Shown: positions 12,201-22,612 of the stretch, one piece after another | Position numbering within the stretch: position 1 is the first letter of the stretch | Layout of the letters: every line of letters starts with the position of its first letter | DNA from: Schistocephalus solidus | Taxonomy: Eukaryota > Platyhelminthes > Cestoda > Diphyllobothriidea > Diphyllobothriidae | Assembly (NCBI GenBank): GCA_017591395.1 | Contig: WEDG01001066.1 | Coordinates: 1-64,000, forward strand | Direction: 5' to 3' | DNA: 64,000 nucleotides | Program-made: the position numbers and the translations under genes | The notes under the pieces: generated by a model | Told to the model about the DNA's origin: nothing | What the model saw: the letters and a program-made list of their open reading frames with translations, nothing else | Databases searched by the model: none

Positions 12201-13161
12201 TTTTTGCTAGGGAGTAATTTATTTATGAAAAATAGTCAATGGTAGAAGTGGGAACGGGTAGATGGTTAGAAATGCAATTGGTTCTCAAAAGACTTCATAC
12301 CCAATTTTGGCTCCACAACGCTAGAGTTGGGACACGGGATGTGTCCGGGTTTCGTGAGGTATGAGTGCGCAATAACAACTGCAAAAGACCCTTCAAGATG
12401 TCATAGTGAGAAACAAACATTCACCTCAAAATACTTTTTCCCATCTTCTAAGGTGGTCTCTCGAACGTCAGCTGCACCGGCCTCGATGGCAAGTTCTGTC
12501 GCCTTGTCAAGGTTGTCTAGGCCATCCTGTTGGTTGACCAGCACAAGCCCTACGTGGTCGAAGAATTCTTTCGCAATCGCACCTCCAGCGGCCTTCGAAA
12601 CCCTGAACCTGGAGCGGAGCGGAGGATCATATGCGCTTCAAGATGACCACAATCTTACCCATACTTCTTAGCAATTCCCTGGATCTTGTCACGTATGGGA
12701 CGCACATTCTTAGCCCTGGTCTCCACCAATGCAAATATTCCACCTGGTGCTTGAATTTCGATCACATATGGGTCAGTAATATCCACAGCTGCTAACCGTC
12801 GATTTAGGGTTTCCATGGGGATATTGTTTGCCTTCGCATTGGCTAGGACTGCAGCCACTCTGCTGTTCAGCTTAGGATCCTTGCTACCACCGCCAGCTGC
12901 AGGTACGAGTGATTAGAAGAGAGCAGAATCGACAAGAACACCTTTTATAGCGATGTTTAACTGACTCAGAATGATGGATGTCATGCGCGCTCTCTCTTTG
13001 TCCTTAGCCTCCTTCGTATGTCGGACATTTTGCCAGTGGGAATGACCGGCATTTCGAAGTTGAGTGGAGAGTACAGGAATATGGCGAATCCAAATTAAGG
13101 AACGGGAAGAACTCAGGGTCTGTTGAATGAACCTTGAGCTGAACTGCAGGCCCAAATTCAT
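9289..13161 (-). CDS. TACO1: Translational activator of cytochrome c oxidase 1 (YebC/TACO1), 4 exons
   Basis: Exons, minus strand: 13161-12942, 12896-12659, 12608-12425 and 9516-9289. Joined, they give 870 nt (289 residues plus TAG) with every junction in phase (GT..AG introns of 45, 50 and 2908 nt). In vertebrates TACO1 acts in mitochondria and promotes translation of COX1 mRNA; human TACO1 is about the same length. Residues 1 to about 38 are basic, hydroxylated and poor in acids, as expected of a mitochondrial presequence. The YebC domain opens at residue 39 with GHSHWQNVRHTKEAKD, then NSRVAAVLANAKANNIPMET, a middle domain (TELAIEAGAADV) and the C-terminal NVDYVENVYDN. The ATG at 13161 is the first in frame. 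Intron 1 holds an in-frame stop, so it must be spliced. No lesion is seen. Confidence 0.94.
9517..12424 (-). other. Large intron 3 of TACO1 (2908 nt)
   Basis: Donor GTGAAT at 12424 after YFE and acceptor TTTCAG ending at 9517 before CEPTQVDAV; the phase is 0 on both sides. It holds degenerate telomere-like repeats (11218-11405) but no recognisable transposon ORF. The rest is featureless by eye. Confidence 0.8.
11218..11405 (+). repeat. Degenerate interstitial telomere-like (TTAGGG) tract
   Basis: Dense imperfect TTAGGG-type hexamers on the plus strand, for example GGGGTTAGGGTCAGG near 11268, GGTTAGGG near 11300, TTTAGGG near 11332 and GTTAGGGTTAAG near 11392. TTAGGG is the usual flatworm telomere repeat. 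The decay suggests an old insertion or repair patch rather than a chromosome end. Confidence 0.65.
12609..12658 (-). other. 50-nt mini-intron 2 of TACO1
   Basis: GTAAGA donor at 12658 and CCAG acceptor ending at 12609. Splicing TATGG to GTTCAGG gives KKYGFRVSKAAGGA in one frame. Confidence 0.88.
12897..12941 (-). other. 45-nt mini-intron 1 of TACO1
   Basis: GT at 12941-12940 and AG at 12898-12897, with a CTAAT branch-like motif in between. The length is a multiple of three, but an in-frame TAA rules out retention as coding sequence. Joining AAAG to CTGGCGG restores the conserved AIK-A-GGG run of YebC proteins. Confidence 0.88.
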
Positions 13162-13447
13162 ACCTCTTAAGACGCTTTGTAAACGTACTCTAAGAGAAGA
13201 AACCAGTTTTCTGAAAAGTGAAACAAACAGAAAGGGTGTAAATCAAGTATGGTTGAAATACCATTAAATTTTTAAGAACCGCATAGTGGGATGTTATCAA
13301 TACGTAATGGAAGACTTGATTTTTAAGTGTCGTCGACTTAAAGATAAGAGGCCAAAAAAATAGCTGGAAAAAATAACAATGAGAAACTTAAATACGAATG
13401 AAGGCAAATATTCGAATTACAGGTGTGTATAAGTGAGGAAGGCTTTT
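13162..13447. other. Upstream flank of TACO1
   Basis: AT-rich and presumably holds the TACO1 5' UTR and promoter. A possible acceptor-like TTTTCAG on the minus strand near 13207-13213 could mark a non-coding first exon. No TATA box or initiator was convincing. Confidence 0.4.
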
Positions 13448-13481
13448 CATTCACCGGAATCATAGCTTTATCCGTCTGAGC

Positions 13482-13870
13482 TTACAAAATCTTACTGGAG
13501 TCCATCGTCAGAGATAAAACGGCAACAAAAAACGAGTAACATTTATAAGGGGGCAAGGGCCAATCAGATACCAGTGGAACAAAATAGATAAATCGATTGA
13601 CCGAGTTCTGATCGGAGGCCCAGGCTTCAATAAATTTTTGGCTTGTCTTGTAGATGGCGTGGGTGATTATCTTTGTGGCTGCGAAGTTAAACTCGTGACC
13701 CGTTTCGCAGGTGTGGTCAGCCACTTGCGATAAACCATCACCCCGTCTCACAGCAAGCCTATGCTCGTGTGTGTGCGATCCAAGCATACGTCCAGTCTGT
13801 CCTGTGAAGTTACGGGAACAGTTTTGACACGGGATGCGATACACTACCCCCGACTGCTCATTATGATTGA
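13482..13870 (-). pseudogene. GIY-YIG endonuclease domain of Penelope-like element
   Basis: Reads NEQSGVVYRIPCQNCSRNF from about 13869, then TGQTGRMLGSHTHEHRLAVR, GHEFNFAATKII and KFIEAWASDQNSVNRFI. The VVYRIPC..C pattern with the following TGQTGR and EHRLAVRR blocks is characteristic of the C-terminal endonuclease of Penelope-like retroelements. The YIG tripeptide is degraded to FTG. About 120 codons remain open from the internal Met; the end of the frame runs into the repeat tail. It is cut off from any reverse transcriptase, so it is a relic. Confidence 0.8.
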
Positions 13871-14100
13871 ATTTTCGGAACGGCTATCCAAAGGCGTTCA
13901 TAAGCCGATGCCTACTTGTTTGCCCCCGGAGGACCGAACCAGAAGCAACCCCTACGGTATGGCATGCGATGCCATACATCAAAAACGTGTCAGAAGCGAT
14001 CAAGCGCATGGTTGCGGGACTTGGTGTCGCAATTACACACCGACCCAAAGCTACCATACACAGTAAGGTCATGAGAATCAAGGACGATGGACTCCAGTAA
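13867..14100 (+). pseudogene. RT-to-endonuclease linker of Penelope-like element
   Basis: 77 codons reading FRNGYPKAFISRCLLVCPRR, then PYIKNVSEAIKRMVAGLGV and AITHRPKATIHSKVMRIKD. The NGYP, YIKNVSEA and HRP..T blocks are the conserved stretch just before the GIY-YIG domain in Penelope-like ORFs. Here it runs away from the neighbouring endonuclease, and at IKD the sequence passes straight into the terminal repeat, so the endonuclease that should follow is missing on this strand. Confidence 0.7.
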
Positions 14101-14145
14101 GTATGCGAAAGCTCAGACGAATAAAGCCATGATCCCAGTGAACGT

Positions 14146-15964
14146 ACAACCTTCTTCTTCCTCACTTAAACTTGATTATGTTGTCACTTAGCAGGTTAAT
14201 ACTTCAGAGAATTTCAAAAAGCCGCAACCGCAAAAGATAGGCACGGAGTGTGTGAGGGAGGAGATAGAAAGGTTACCTTAACACACCACATCCGAAAACA
14301 GGTTTTAATAAATCGTCGCAAGTCCTCAGGGAAGCGATTTCGACTGACCGCCCCCAACGCTTGAGGCAAACATTTTCTAAGTGAAATACGACTCTGCTTG
14401 CCAACTATGTATCCTCTGCACGCTGAAATGAGATGAGCAAACAGACACCAGCACGGAAGTACGATCTCTGGCGCGTAAAGGATTCCGAAAGTACTATGAG
14501 GAATAGTAAAGAAGTCCATGAACCCTTAACTTTAAGCGAGTGGCAATTATGAAGCATAAGGGACCGAAGGGAAAGTGGGCGTCCGATCTACACTCCAACA
14601 CCGACCAGCGGCTGCCTTCATCAAACATAATAAGTTTAAAATGCATCGGTACAGAAGGGAAAAGAGTTCATCCTGACCTACACTGGCGCGTGACTACCGT
14701 TTCAATTGGAGCGATACTGAAGTTGTCGCCATGACTAACACCAAACAGAAAACTAGTTGTGGTTTAGAAATCTAACACAAGCAGCATTAATCGCCAATTC
14801 GACTTGAACACTCACTGCGAAGGTCCACATTTACGACTCACTTATTTGCGCTAAAATTTAGCATATAAGCAGGAACGGTAACAAATCCAAACTACATGTC
14901 CCCGGAATTGATATTAAATAATTATTCTATAGTAGTGATAGTCTTCGACTAAACTGTTCATTGAAATTTTAGAACTGATCATAAAATCATGTATTGGGCA
15001 CTTAAATCCATGTCCATTAGATGATCAGCTTAAGATTTTGTGGAGTTCATATTCAAGAAGTCGCATAGAGGGCGCTGGGGGATCTACTGAGAAGCTGAAC
15101 CCATCGCAGCGGATACATCAGTGAAAACCGTGCCAGGACTTTTAGCTAGTACGTATGTCCGAGAATAGTGCCGAACACACACACACATATATATATATTC
15201 ATCTATGACCGTCTATACACATTGGCAAAATAAATAAGGACGTACTAAATTTGCGGTTTCGCCAAAACTGTTATTTAAACGCTATTTAACGCTTAAGGAT
15301 ATTTGACAAATGGAATAGTAAAAGATGGATTACGCTTTCAAACGTTAAGCTTTATGAAAAAGTTAATAATTTTTCTTGTAAATGATGATAATTTAGTGAC
15401 ATATGAAATTCGTACGACTTGAATAAGCTGAAATAAAAAGAAAACGCAATCAATGAAAATCAGCTCGGATAAATGAACTTTTGTGATACACGATTCAAAT
15501 TTTCGCCCTCCGAGGATATTCAACTTTTTCGGTATTTTGAGTGACTGGACACTGTTGCAACTTTGAGACGCCAATATTCTGGTTTGTGCTCACGGTACTA
15601 CCATCATCAGACGGTCCTTCTGCCTCCTTAACGGGAACATAGAAGTTCACGCTCTGGTTTGTTTTCGCCACCAGTTCTCCGGACACCACCAAATAAATAA
15701 GGATCAAATTCAAAGCTTATTCCGCTCAATTCGCACCTGTGAAAAACATCTCATTTTCATCCTCAGCAGTGCTGTGCAATCTTGACCTCTTTGAACAAGG
15801 CTCTCTACTTGACAGCTTTTCTCCAAGATCTTCTTCAAAGACTAGAAACGACTGAGTCGTTTTTTCCTTTACTTCATACTTGTAAGTTTATACATCCTTA
15901 AAAATCCTATAAAAATATACAGCACTATTCTAGAGCAGATTAAAAATTGAGGAAACCACCAGCC
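14146..15964. other. No assigned gene; one unassigned 72-codon ORF
   Basis: Mostly AT-rich, with a short (CA)(TA) microsatellite at about 15177-15200. A minus-strand frame at 15713-15495 has a fairly protein-like composition (for example SGELVAKTNQSVNFYVPVKE) but I recognise no family or clear splice sites, so I do not call it a gene. Confidence 0.4.
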
Positions 15965-16963
15965 TGGCCTGGTATACTGTTCGTTTCTATTTAGCCTTCT
16001 GCGATCTAGTGAACGGAGGAAAATATAATCGGTCCAGCATTTCTTTACGAAACGAAATTTTCGTTGCAGCACCGTAATCTGTCGTATCAAGAACGCTGTG
16101 GGCTTATAAACATTGATCCCTTATGGTTTCGCCATGAACAAAAGGGACTCTTTTTACTTCTTAAGCTTTGAATAGTTGTACATTTATCCCCTTACCACTT
16201 TGAGTCAGCTTGACCACCCTCGGCGCAGCAGTCATCACAATATATTTTTATTTCTTCCATTAGCTCACACCGTTAAGTATGGTCGATTCTTTTCGGTAAA
16301 AGCTTTAGCTATGTGGAATAAACTACCACAGAATGTAATAATCCCGCGAAGTTATTCTTTGTTTAAGAGAACTATTAAATAAATAAATAAATAAATAGGT
16401 TTATTTATTTGGCACTGCTTGGGCGCCGTAATATCCTTAGAACACAGGAAAAAACCTAAAACAAGCTCCTCTTTTCATTAACCACTTTTGATTTGGTTTG
16501 TTTGTTTGCATTTAGTTACTAGTTGCATTTACTAGTTAATGCCTTCAGAACAGCTCCCAAGAATTCTGGGCGCCGACATGGCAGAATCTGTTTTGCAGTT
16601 CGATGGAGAGTGTGGCATTTGAACACCATCCCTGGTGTTACCTTGAGGGTGATGGCACCATCTCTGCTGCCTGCACCCGTTGACTTCTTCGGCAGACAGC
16701 AAGCAACCGTTCACGGATGCACTCTTGCCTGGGGCAGAATCCCGGTTCCTAAAAAAGACAGAGAGACTGCGAACAGAGTGTATTTGTGTTAGCCCTTCCC
16801 TGATATGAACTGCTATCATCTCACAGGCAGCAGTATTTTCTCCTGAATAACATAAAGATAGGAAAAGCACTTATAATGATATATGTTCAGGAGTTTTTTC
16901 ACTGCCAGCCTGATCTTCACTGAATATCTTGTCTGATAATGTCTGTAAACCGGCATTAAATAC
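15965..16963 (+). mobile_element. Family A LINE, diverged 3' end
   Basis: Begins in the thumb region of the family-A RT (resembles the 33760 region of the long copy) and carries the C-terminal signature RFFSVKALAMWNKLPQN (about 16290). An AAATAAATAAAT stretch follows at 16376-16397, then a diverged form of the family-A 3' UTR with 'gttcaggagttttttcac' near 16887 and 'tgtctgtaaaccggcattaaata' near 16940. It may be one old copy with an internal insertion near 16400-16500, or two adjacent tails. Confidence 0.65.

Positions 16964-17010
<47 letters not shown>
16964..17010 (+). repeat. (ATT)n microsatellite tail
   Basis: About fifteen ATT units directly follow the family-A 3' end, as expected of an expanded LINE tail. 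Confidence 0.9.
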
Positions 17011-17011
<1 letters not shown>

Positions 17012-17033
17012 ATCAGAGAGCACGCAGCTGACA

Positions 17034-17187
17034 GAGCAGGAAAAGTTACGTATTTTTACATTTTATCTGCACATATTGTCATAACCTTATTTCGTTACTA
17101 ATGTTTGCTTTTACAGTGCCTAGCTGGTGCTAAACAAATATAAATTCTAAATTCTAAATCACCGTCTGATATCAGCAATCTAGTCAT
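17034..17187 (+). repeat. Inverted repeat, left arm (SINE-like tail)
   Basis: About 150 bp matching 17377-17536 in reverse complement. Shared landmarks are 'ttttatctgcacatattgtc', 'ggtgctaa', 'aaatataaattctaaattc' and 'atcaccgtctgat'. The (AATTCTA)n part is a retroelement tail that also appears truncated at about 31945-31990 and 32435-32480. Confidence 0.75.
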
Positions 17188-17376
17188 CTAGTTTATTGCA
17201 GCACGACTGCACTATGAGCGCACATCCCAAGGCTGACCAAATTAATTAGTTAGTAACGGAACAGCAACTGAAACCAACTTTTAATTATTTAACAGTCTCT
17301 TGTGAAAAAAAGACCGATTAAATCATTAGACTCTGGTGTGATTATTCACAGTGGACTCCAGGAGACACAAAAGGAA

Positions 17377-17536
17377 TATAGGACTAGAGTGCTGACATCA
17401 GACGGTGATTTAGAATTTAGAATTTAGAATTTATATTTCGTTAGCACCTGCAAGGCACTGTCTAAGCAAACATAAGTAACGAAATAAAGTTATGACAATA
17501 TGTGCAGATAAAATTTACCAATACGTAACTTGTCCT
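17377..17536 (-). repeat. Inverted repeat, right arm
   Basis: Reverse-complement partner of 17034-17187, about 190 bp of spacer between. The match includes about 20 bp beyond the AATTCTAA tail, so it is not simply two independent insertions facing each other. Confidence 0.75.
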
Positions 17537-18304
17537 CCTATGTCAACAGTTAGCGATGTTTTAAAATTAATGGTGAACTAGAAAAAATATGCAGACAAAA
17601 ATCTCCTACCATAAAAATGGAGGCAGAGTTAAATAGGCCTTCATTTTTGAAAAGAATGTAGGAGAAAAAAACTGCTTAGTAAAAAATGGTCAGGTGGTAG
17701 AGTAAGGTAATACTGCAGAAGCATTTCAGAATGAGATAAGGAAACGTCGAGGTGATTCGTTCTTAATCACTTAGGCGTATGAAACAAAATCTCACGAAAA
17801 TGCGTCAATGAACTTAAATCCTCAGCATCTTAGGATCCATAATTTAATTCTGATGATGGTAAGTATCCAAAAAACGGTAGCATTTTAGACTGTGGACCAT
17901 CAAATGTGCCTGTCCGAATGACGTCATCGTTTGGATGACTGGTAATATAAGGAGACATCATAGTTCATGGGCGACTCGAGGTAGCGAAAATATAGTTTCA
18001 AGAGGGTCACATAAATTCCCGATATTCCTTATTCCGAGGAATAGGGAAAGCTACTGGGAAAAGATTAGGAAAATAAAAGGTTAATAGAATCAGTGTTAAG
18101 ATAAATGTGCAGTCTTCGCTTGAATACAGATAGACTTGTTAACGACCTTATTTAAATTGGCAAGTTATTCCAAAGAAAACTATACCTAGAAGCAAAGAAG
18201 AGAGAGCCTTTACACGTGGAGGATGCAGGGGGCAGTATAATTAGTGCAGAATTTCTTAGGTTATAAGGAAGACGAACAGGGGTAATGACAGAAAGCTTGG
18301 GGAG
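17537..18304. other. Apparently unique non-coding DNA
   Basis: No ORF or repeat recognised between the inverted repeat and the first LINE-A tail. Confidence 0.5.
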
Positions 18305-18349
18305 AGTTTATTTTATTTGATTTATTTATTGCCAGTTTACAGGCAAGGT

Positions 18350-18351
<2 letters not shown>

Positions 18352-18401
<50 letters not shown>
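18352..18401 (+). repeat. (TA)n, left flank of SINE composite
   Basis: About 25 TA units between the interrupted LINE-A 3' UTR and the inverted SINE part. Confidence 0.95.
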
Positions 18402-18404
<3 letters not shown>

Positions 18405-19532
18405 ATTGTGGGGCTCGCCGATCTGCTTAAGGAACATGTATGTTCCGTTGTGCCCTGTAACTCAGACTAGAGCCCTCGCAGGCGGTCGCATAGCGACGTG
18501 TAGCATATGTTGATAAGGTGGAACCGACAAAGACAAGGGAGACCGGAATGGCCATTTCTGGCTTATTAGCCGTCATCAACATACATGTTCCTTAAGCAGA
18601 TCTGCGAGCCCCACAATATCATCATATTCCCGATCACAACCGACAAAAACAACGAGCCCGTGGCTCAATGGTAGAGCGTTCGACTCAAATACCAAAGGTC
18701 GCGGGTTCGAATCCCAGGTGTGCCACCTGGGATTGGGTATGACTTGCTGATGACGGCTAATAAGCCAGATACGCTATTCCGGTCTCCCTTGTCTTTGTCG
18801 GTTCCACCTTATCAACATATGCTACACGTCGCTATGCGACCGCCTGCGAGGGCTCTAGTCTGAGCTCCAGGGCACAACGGAACATACATGTTCCTTAAGC
18901 AGATCGTCGAGCCCCACAATATCATCATATTCCCGATCACAACCGACAAAAACAACGAGCCCGTGGCTCAATGGTAGAGCGTTCGACTCAAATACCAAAG
19001 GTCGCGGGTTCGAATCCCAGGTGTGCCACACTTGGGATTGGGTATGACTGGCTGATGACGGCTAATAAGCCAGAAATGGCCATTCCGGTCTCCCTTGTCT
19101 TTGTCGGTTCCACCTTATCAACATATGCTACACGTCACTATGCGACCGCCTGCGAGGGCTCTAGTCTGAGCTCCAGGGCACAACGGAACATACATGTTCC
19201 TTAAGCAGATCGTCGAGCCCCACAATATCATCATATTCCCGATCACAACCGACAAAAACAACGAGCCCGTGGCTAAATGGTAGAGCGTTCGACTCAAATA
19301 CCAAAGGTCGTGGGTTCGAATCCCAGGTGTGCCACACTTGGGATTGGGTATGACTGGCTGATGACGGCTTATAAGCCAGAAATGGCCATTCCGGTCTCCC
19401 TTGTCTTTGTCGGTTCCACCTTATCAACATATGCTACACGTCGCTATGCGACCGCCTGCGAGGGCTCTAGTCTGAGTTACAGGGCACAACGGAACATACA
19501 TGTTCCTTAAGCAGATCGGCGAGCCCCACAAT

Positions 19533-19535
<3 letters not shown>
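18402..19535. mobile_element. tRNA-derived SINE composite: one inverted part plus three tandem units
   Basis: Three head-to-tail units of 303, 306 and 300 bp (18627-18929, 18930-19235, 19236-19535) are preceded by an inverted 3' part (18402-18574, minus) and a 52-bp plus-strand 3' end (18575-18626). Each unit has a Pol III type A box (TGGCTCAATGG at 18661-18671; TGGCTAAATGG in unit 3) and B box (GGTTCGAATCC at 18704-18714), 33 bp apart as in tRNA genes. The tRNA-unrelated body ends in 'gagccccacaatatcat'. Units differ at only a few positions by eye. The tRNA-like head does not form a clear acceptor stem, so I call a SINE and not a tRNA gene. Confidence 0.85.

Positions 19536-19588
<53 letters not shown>
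19536..19588 (+). repeat. (TA)n, right flank of SINE composite
   Basis: About 26 TA units mirror the left tract. LINE-A 3' UTR sequence resumes at 19589. Confidence 0.95.
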
Positions 19589-19591
<3 letters not shown>

Positions 19592-19683
19592 TAGAGGGTC
19601 AAGCTGACAGTGAAAAAACTCCTGATCGTTGTTTCATGTGTTTTCAGGAGAAAAAACTGCAGCTTATTGAGTAATAAAAGTTC

Positions 19684-20590
19684 CTATCTCAAACTCGGCA
19701 CGTGAGGAGTGGAGTTATTCAGGAAAGGGTGCTAGGCCCGCTTTATTTTGTCTTTTGTCAATGATGCCAGGTTTATTTCGAAATGGTAGGCCCTTTATAT
19801 ATGCCGACGATTTAAAAAGTTGCCTAGCGATACAGCCGGCAGATCGCGACACCATGCTTGATCTATTAAAAAAAGGATCTCGAGGCCTTTGCCCAGTGTT
19901 GCTGCACATGGCAACTTTACCTTTCTTGGCAAAATAAATTCCGTTATGTTGTCGGTGACAACCATCAGCCTCATCTAAGCATAGATGGCCACGATATAAA
20001 AGTGTACCTGGCGTTGTTAAGGACCCGCATGTCATATTCAACGGTCTCAATCGTTCAGGCATTTCACCCCTGATTGTCTCCAAAGTACGCAGAACCGCCG
20101 GGTTTATCCTCCGAAATTTTTAAAACTATTGATATTAGACTCGCCTTTATAAAATGTACGTTAGACCTGGCCTGAATACTGCTCGTTTCTATTTAGCCTT
20201 CTGCGCGCTAGCGAACGGAAGAAAAATAGAATCGGTCCAGCACTTCTTCACGGAAAGAATTCTATCGTTGGAGCACCGTAATCTTTCGTATCAGGAACAC
20301 TGTGGGCTTGTTTACATTGATCCCCTTTATGGTTTCGCCGAGTGCAGAAGGGACTCTTTTTGCTGTCTAAGCTTTTCAATAGTCGTACATTTAATCCCCT
20401 TATCACTTGACCATCCTTGGCGCAGCAGCCATCGCAATGTCTTTTAATTTCTTCCATTAGCTCGCACAGTTAAGTATCGACGGTTCTTTTCGGTAAACGC
20501 CATGGCCATGTGGAATAAACTTCCCCATAATATAAAAGTCCAGTGGAGTTATTCTTTGTTTAAGATAAATATAACTAGTTTTTTTGCTGG
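19684..20590 (+). mobile_element. Family A LINE fragment (RT palm to C-terminus)
   Basis: Plus-strand piece starting at the 'cacgtgaggagtggagtta' block (RT motif B region) and including a frameshifted YADD region (about 19795-19815, 'tatatgccgacgattt'), the thumb (KIESVQHFFTERILSLEHRN near 20220) and the terminal MWNKLPHN block near 20507. It is more diverged from the long copy than the adjacent 20588-24443 palindrome and has several stops. It sits between two parts of the minus-strand LINE. Confidence 0.75.
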
Positions 20591-22612
20591 ATTGATTCTA
20601 TCTTCTTTCGTTCACTAGCGTGCAGAAGACTAAAAAGAAACGAGCAGTATTCCAGGCTAGGCCTAACATTCATTTTTATAGAGGCTGATTCTAATGATGA
20701 CGGTTTTAAAATGTCTGAGAATAAACCCAGTAGTTTGGCGTGATTTCGAGACAATCAGGGCGCAGTGCTCTGACAGATTAAGACTACTAGAATATGATAT
20801 GCCCAGATCATTTATACCTCCGAAATCATTAAGGTCGTGACCGTCTATGCTTAGGTGGGGCTGATGGTTGTCGCCAATAACCATAACGGAGCACTTTTGC
20901 CCAGAATGTGAGAGGCGCCATGTGCGACATCACTGAGCGAAGGCCTGAAGATCTTTTTTAAGAGCTCAAGTGTGATGTTACGGTCGAGCGGTTTATATCG
21001 ATAGGCAACTTTTAAATCGTCAGCGTATATAAAGGGCCTACTATACTGAAAACAATCAGGAACATCGTTGACACAGAGGCAAAATAGAAGCGGGCCGAGC
21101 ACGCTGCTCTGCATAACTCCACTCCTCACATGCGTGGGGTTGGAGATAACATCAGACATTTTAACCCGTTGTGCGAGAGCATTCAAGTAGGAGGATATTA
21201 CGTTCAAAAGCTTGTTACCTATGCCGAAAGAGGCAAGTTTCAGAAGTAGGAGATCATGTTCAACACGATCAAAAGCCTTCGTGAAATCTAAAGTAAACTA
21301 TGTAAATTGCGAAACCGCTGTCTCTAGATTGTAGCACGTGATCAAATAAAGAGAGCTGGCAAGTGTCAAAAGACCTGTCTTCGAGAAACCCAAGCTAAGA
21401 CGCATTAAGTAGGTTATTCTCTTTTAGGTGACGTATCATCTTGTCTTTGATCAAGGTCTCGAAGATTTTTGAGACTGCTGGTAGTGTTTATATTGGCCTA
21501 AAGTCGTCAAATGACGAAGGTCGATCACGTTTGGGAATAGACAGAATGTGCGATTCCTTCCATTAAATAGGGAAAGTTTCACTTTCAAGAGCAAGATTAA
21601 ATATCTTATACAGAAGGGACAGAAATATATCGTTTGCGTCCGCCTTTAGAACGCTGACCGGGACGCCATCTGGTCCTGGACTGTAAGATGGACGAAAACG
21701 CCGAATGGCTACGGTCACGTCCCAGAGGGTAAAAAGATATGGTTTCGATGACGTTACCGGTCCAAACCCGGATGTAGGAAAGGGACCGACAGTAATGTTC
21801 ACTAAACGTTTATAGACAAGAAAGCATTGAAGCCATCAGCAGTCAACTAAGCGTCAGCTATAGGGTTTCCTAAGGCGTCTCGAAGTACGGGTGCTGCGTT
21901 TTTCTCTGCGCTTTTAACTGTGTGCGAAAGAGCTTCGCAACAATTCACGAAGGGTTTTCGGCAAGGTAAACCTCATCAGCTTTCTCGTTTTTCGTCAGGC
22001 AGCCTCTTGGACTCTTCAAAGATTTTTGGATCAAGGGTAGGACGGCGGTGTCGTTTTGCATATAAAAACGACGGGAGAGTCTACGCAGTCTACGGCGGAA
22101 TGATAAAGAAAGGTAGACTTCATCCTTGAAATTAATAATGTTTTTACGGGGTACAAAAAGAAAACAATTAGATGCCCTTGATCTCGGTAAAAAGTATCAG
22201 TACAAACATTCACATCCGAACATGCAAAGAAGTTAGTCCAATCTTGGGAATTTGTGTGTGTTAGCAATTCCCTCATATTTGCTGATCTGAAATCACGGAG
22301 AAAAAGCTATATTTTTTGGAAAACGTTTCAGCAGCCTCTATTTCTTGTGTAGAAAGAACGATAGCATGATCAGAACTCCCAAGTGGATCTAAAGGTGACA
22401 CTGACAATGGCTGACAACCTGTACAGAAAATAAGATCAAGCATGTTTGATCTTCGGGTGGGAAAATCAACTACCTGGTCCCACATGTCTATATCATGGCC
22501 TCATGTAGGTCTTCGAACTTTGCAGGACCGGAAGTTGGAAACAAATGTACTTCAGGAAGATTGAAGTCCCCTGCAATCAAGCAGTATTTCAGATTTAAGT
22601 CAGCTGTGGATC
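20588..22612 (-). pseudogene. Endonuclease end and RT of minus-strand LINE-A (left palindrome arm)
   Basis: Frames in order on the minus strand: 22485-22273 (DQVVDFPTRRSNMLDLIFC and SDHAIVLST, endonuclease end), 22276-22031, 21802-21563 (YSPGPDGVPVSVLKADAND, RT block 1), 21207-20851 (VRSGVMQSSVLGPLLFCLCV and RPFIYADDLKVAYRY, RT motifs B and C) and 20884-20663. The YADD box is intact. A frameshift just past motif C turns the expected QAFAQWCRTWHLS block into RPSLSDVAHGASH, a lesion shared exactly with the plus copy at 23632-24186. Confidence 0.8.

Larger units (their letters stand above)
13448..14145. mobile_element. Penelope-like element fragment with opposed halves between inverted repeats
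   Basis: The GIY-YIG endonuclease lies on the minus strand (13870-13482). The segment that should precede it in a Penelope-like ORF lies on the plus strand (13867-14082). The outer ends are inverted copies of one about 62-bp sequence (13448-13509 and 14083-14145), including a 19-bp perfect match (13491-13509 versus 14083-14101). The halves meet at about 13866. This could be an inversion during target-primed integration or two facing truncated copies. Confidence 0.75.

Noticed and set aside
18655..19330. Three tRNA genes
   Set aside because: A and B boxes are excellent, but the ends do not pair as an acceptor stem and the heads belong to about 300-bp repeated units with a non-tRNA body, so they are SINEs.
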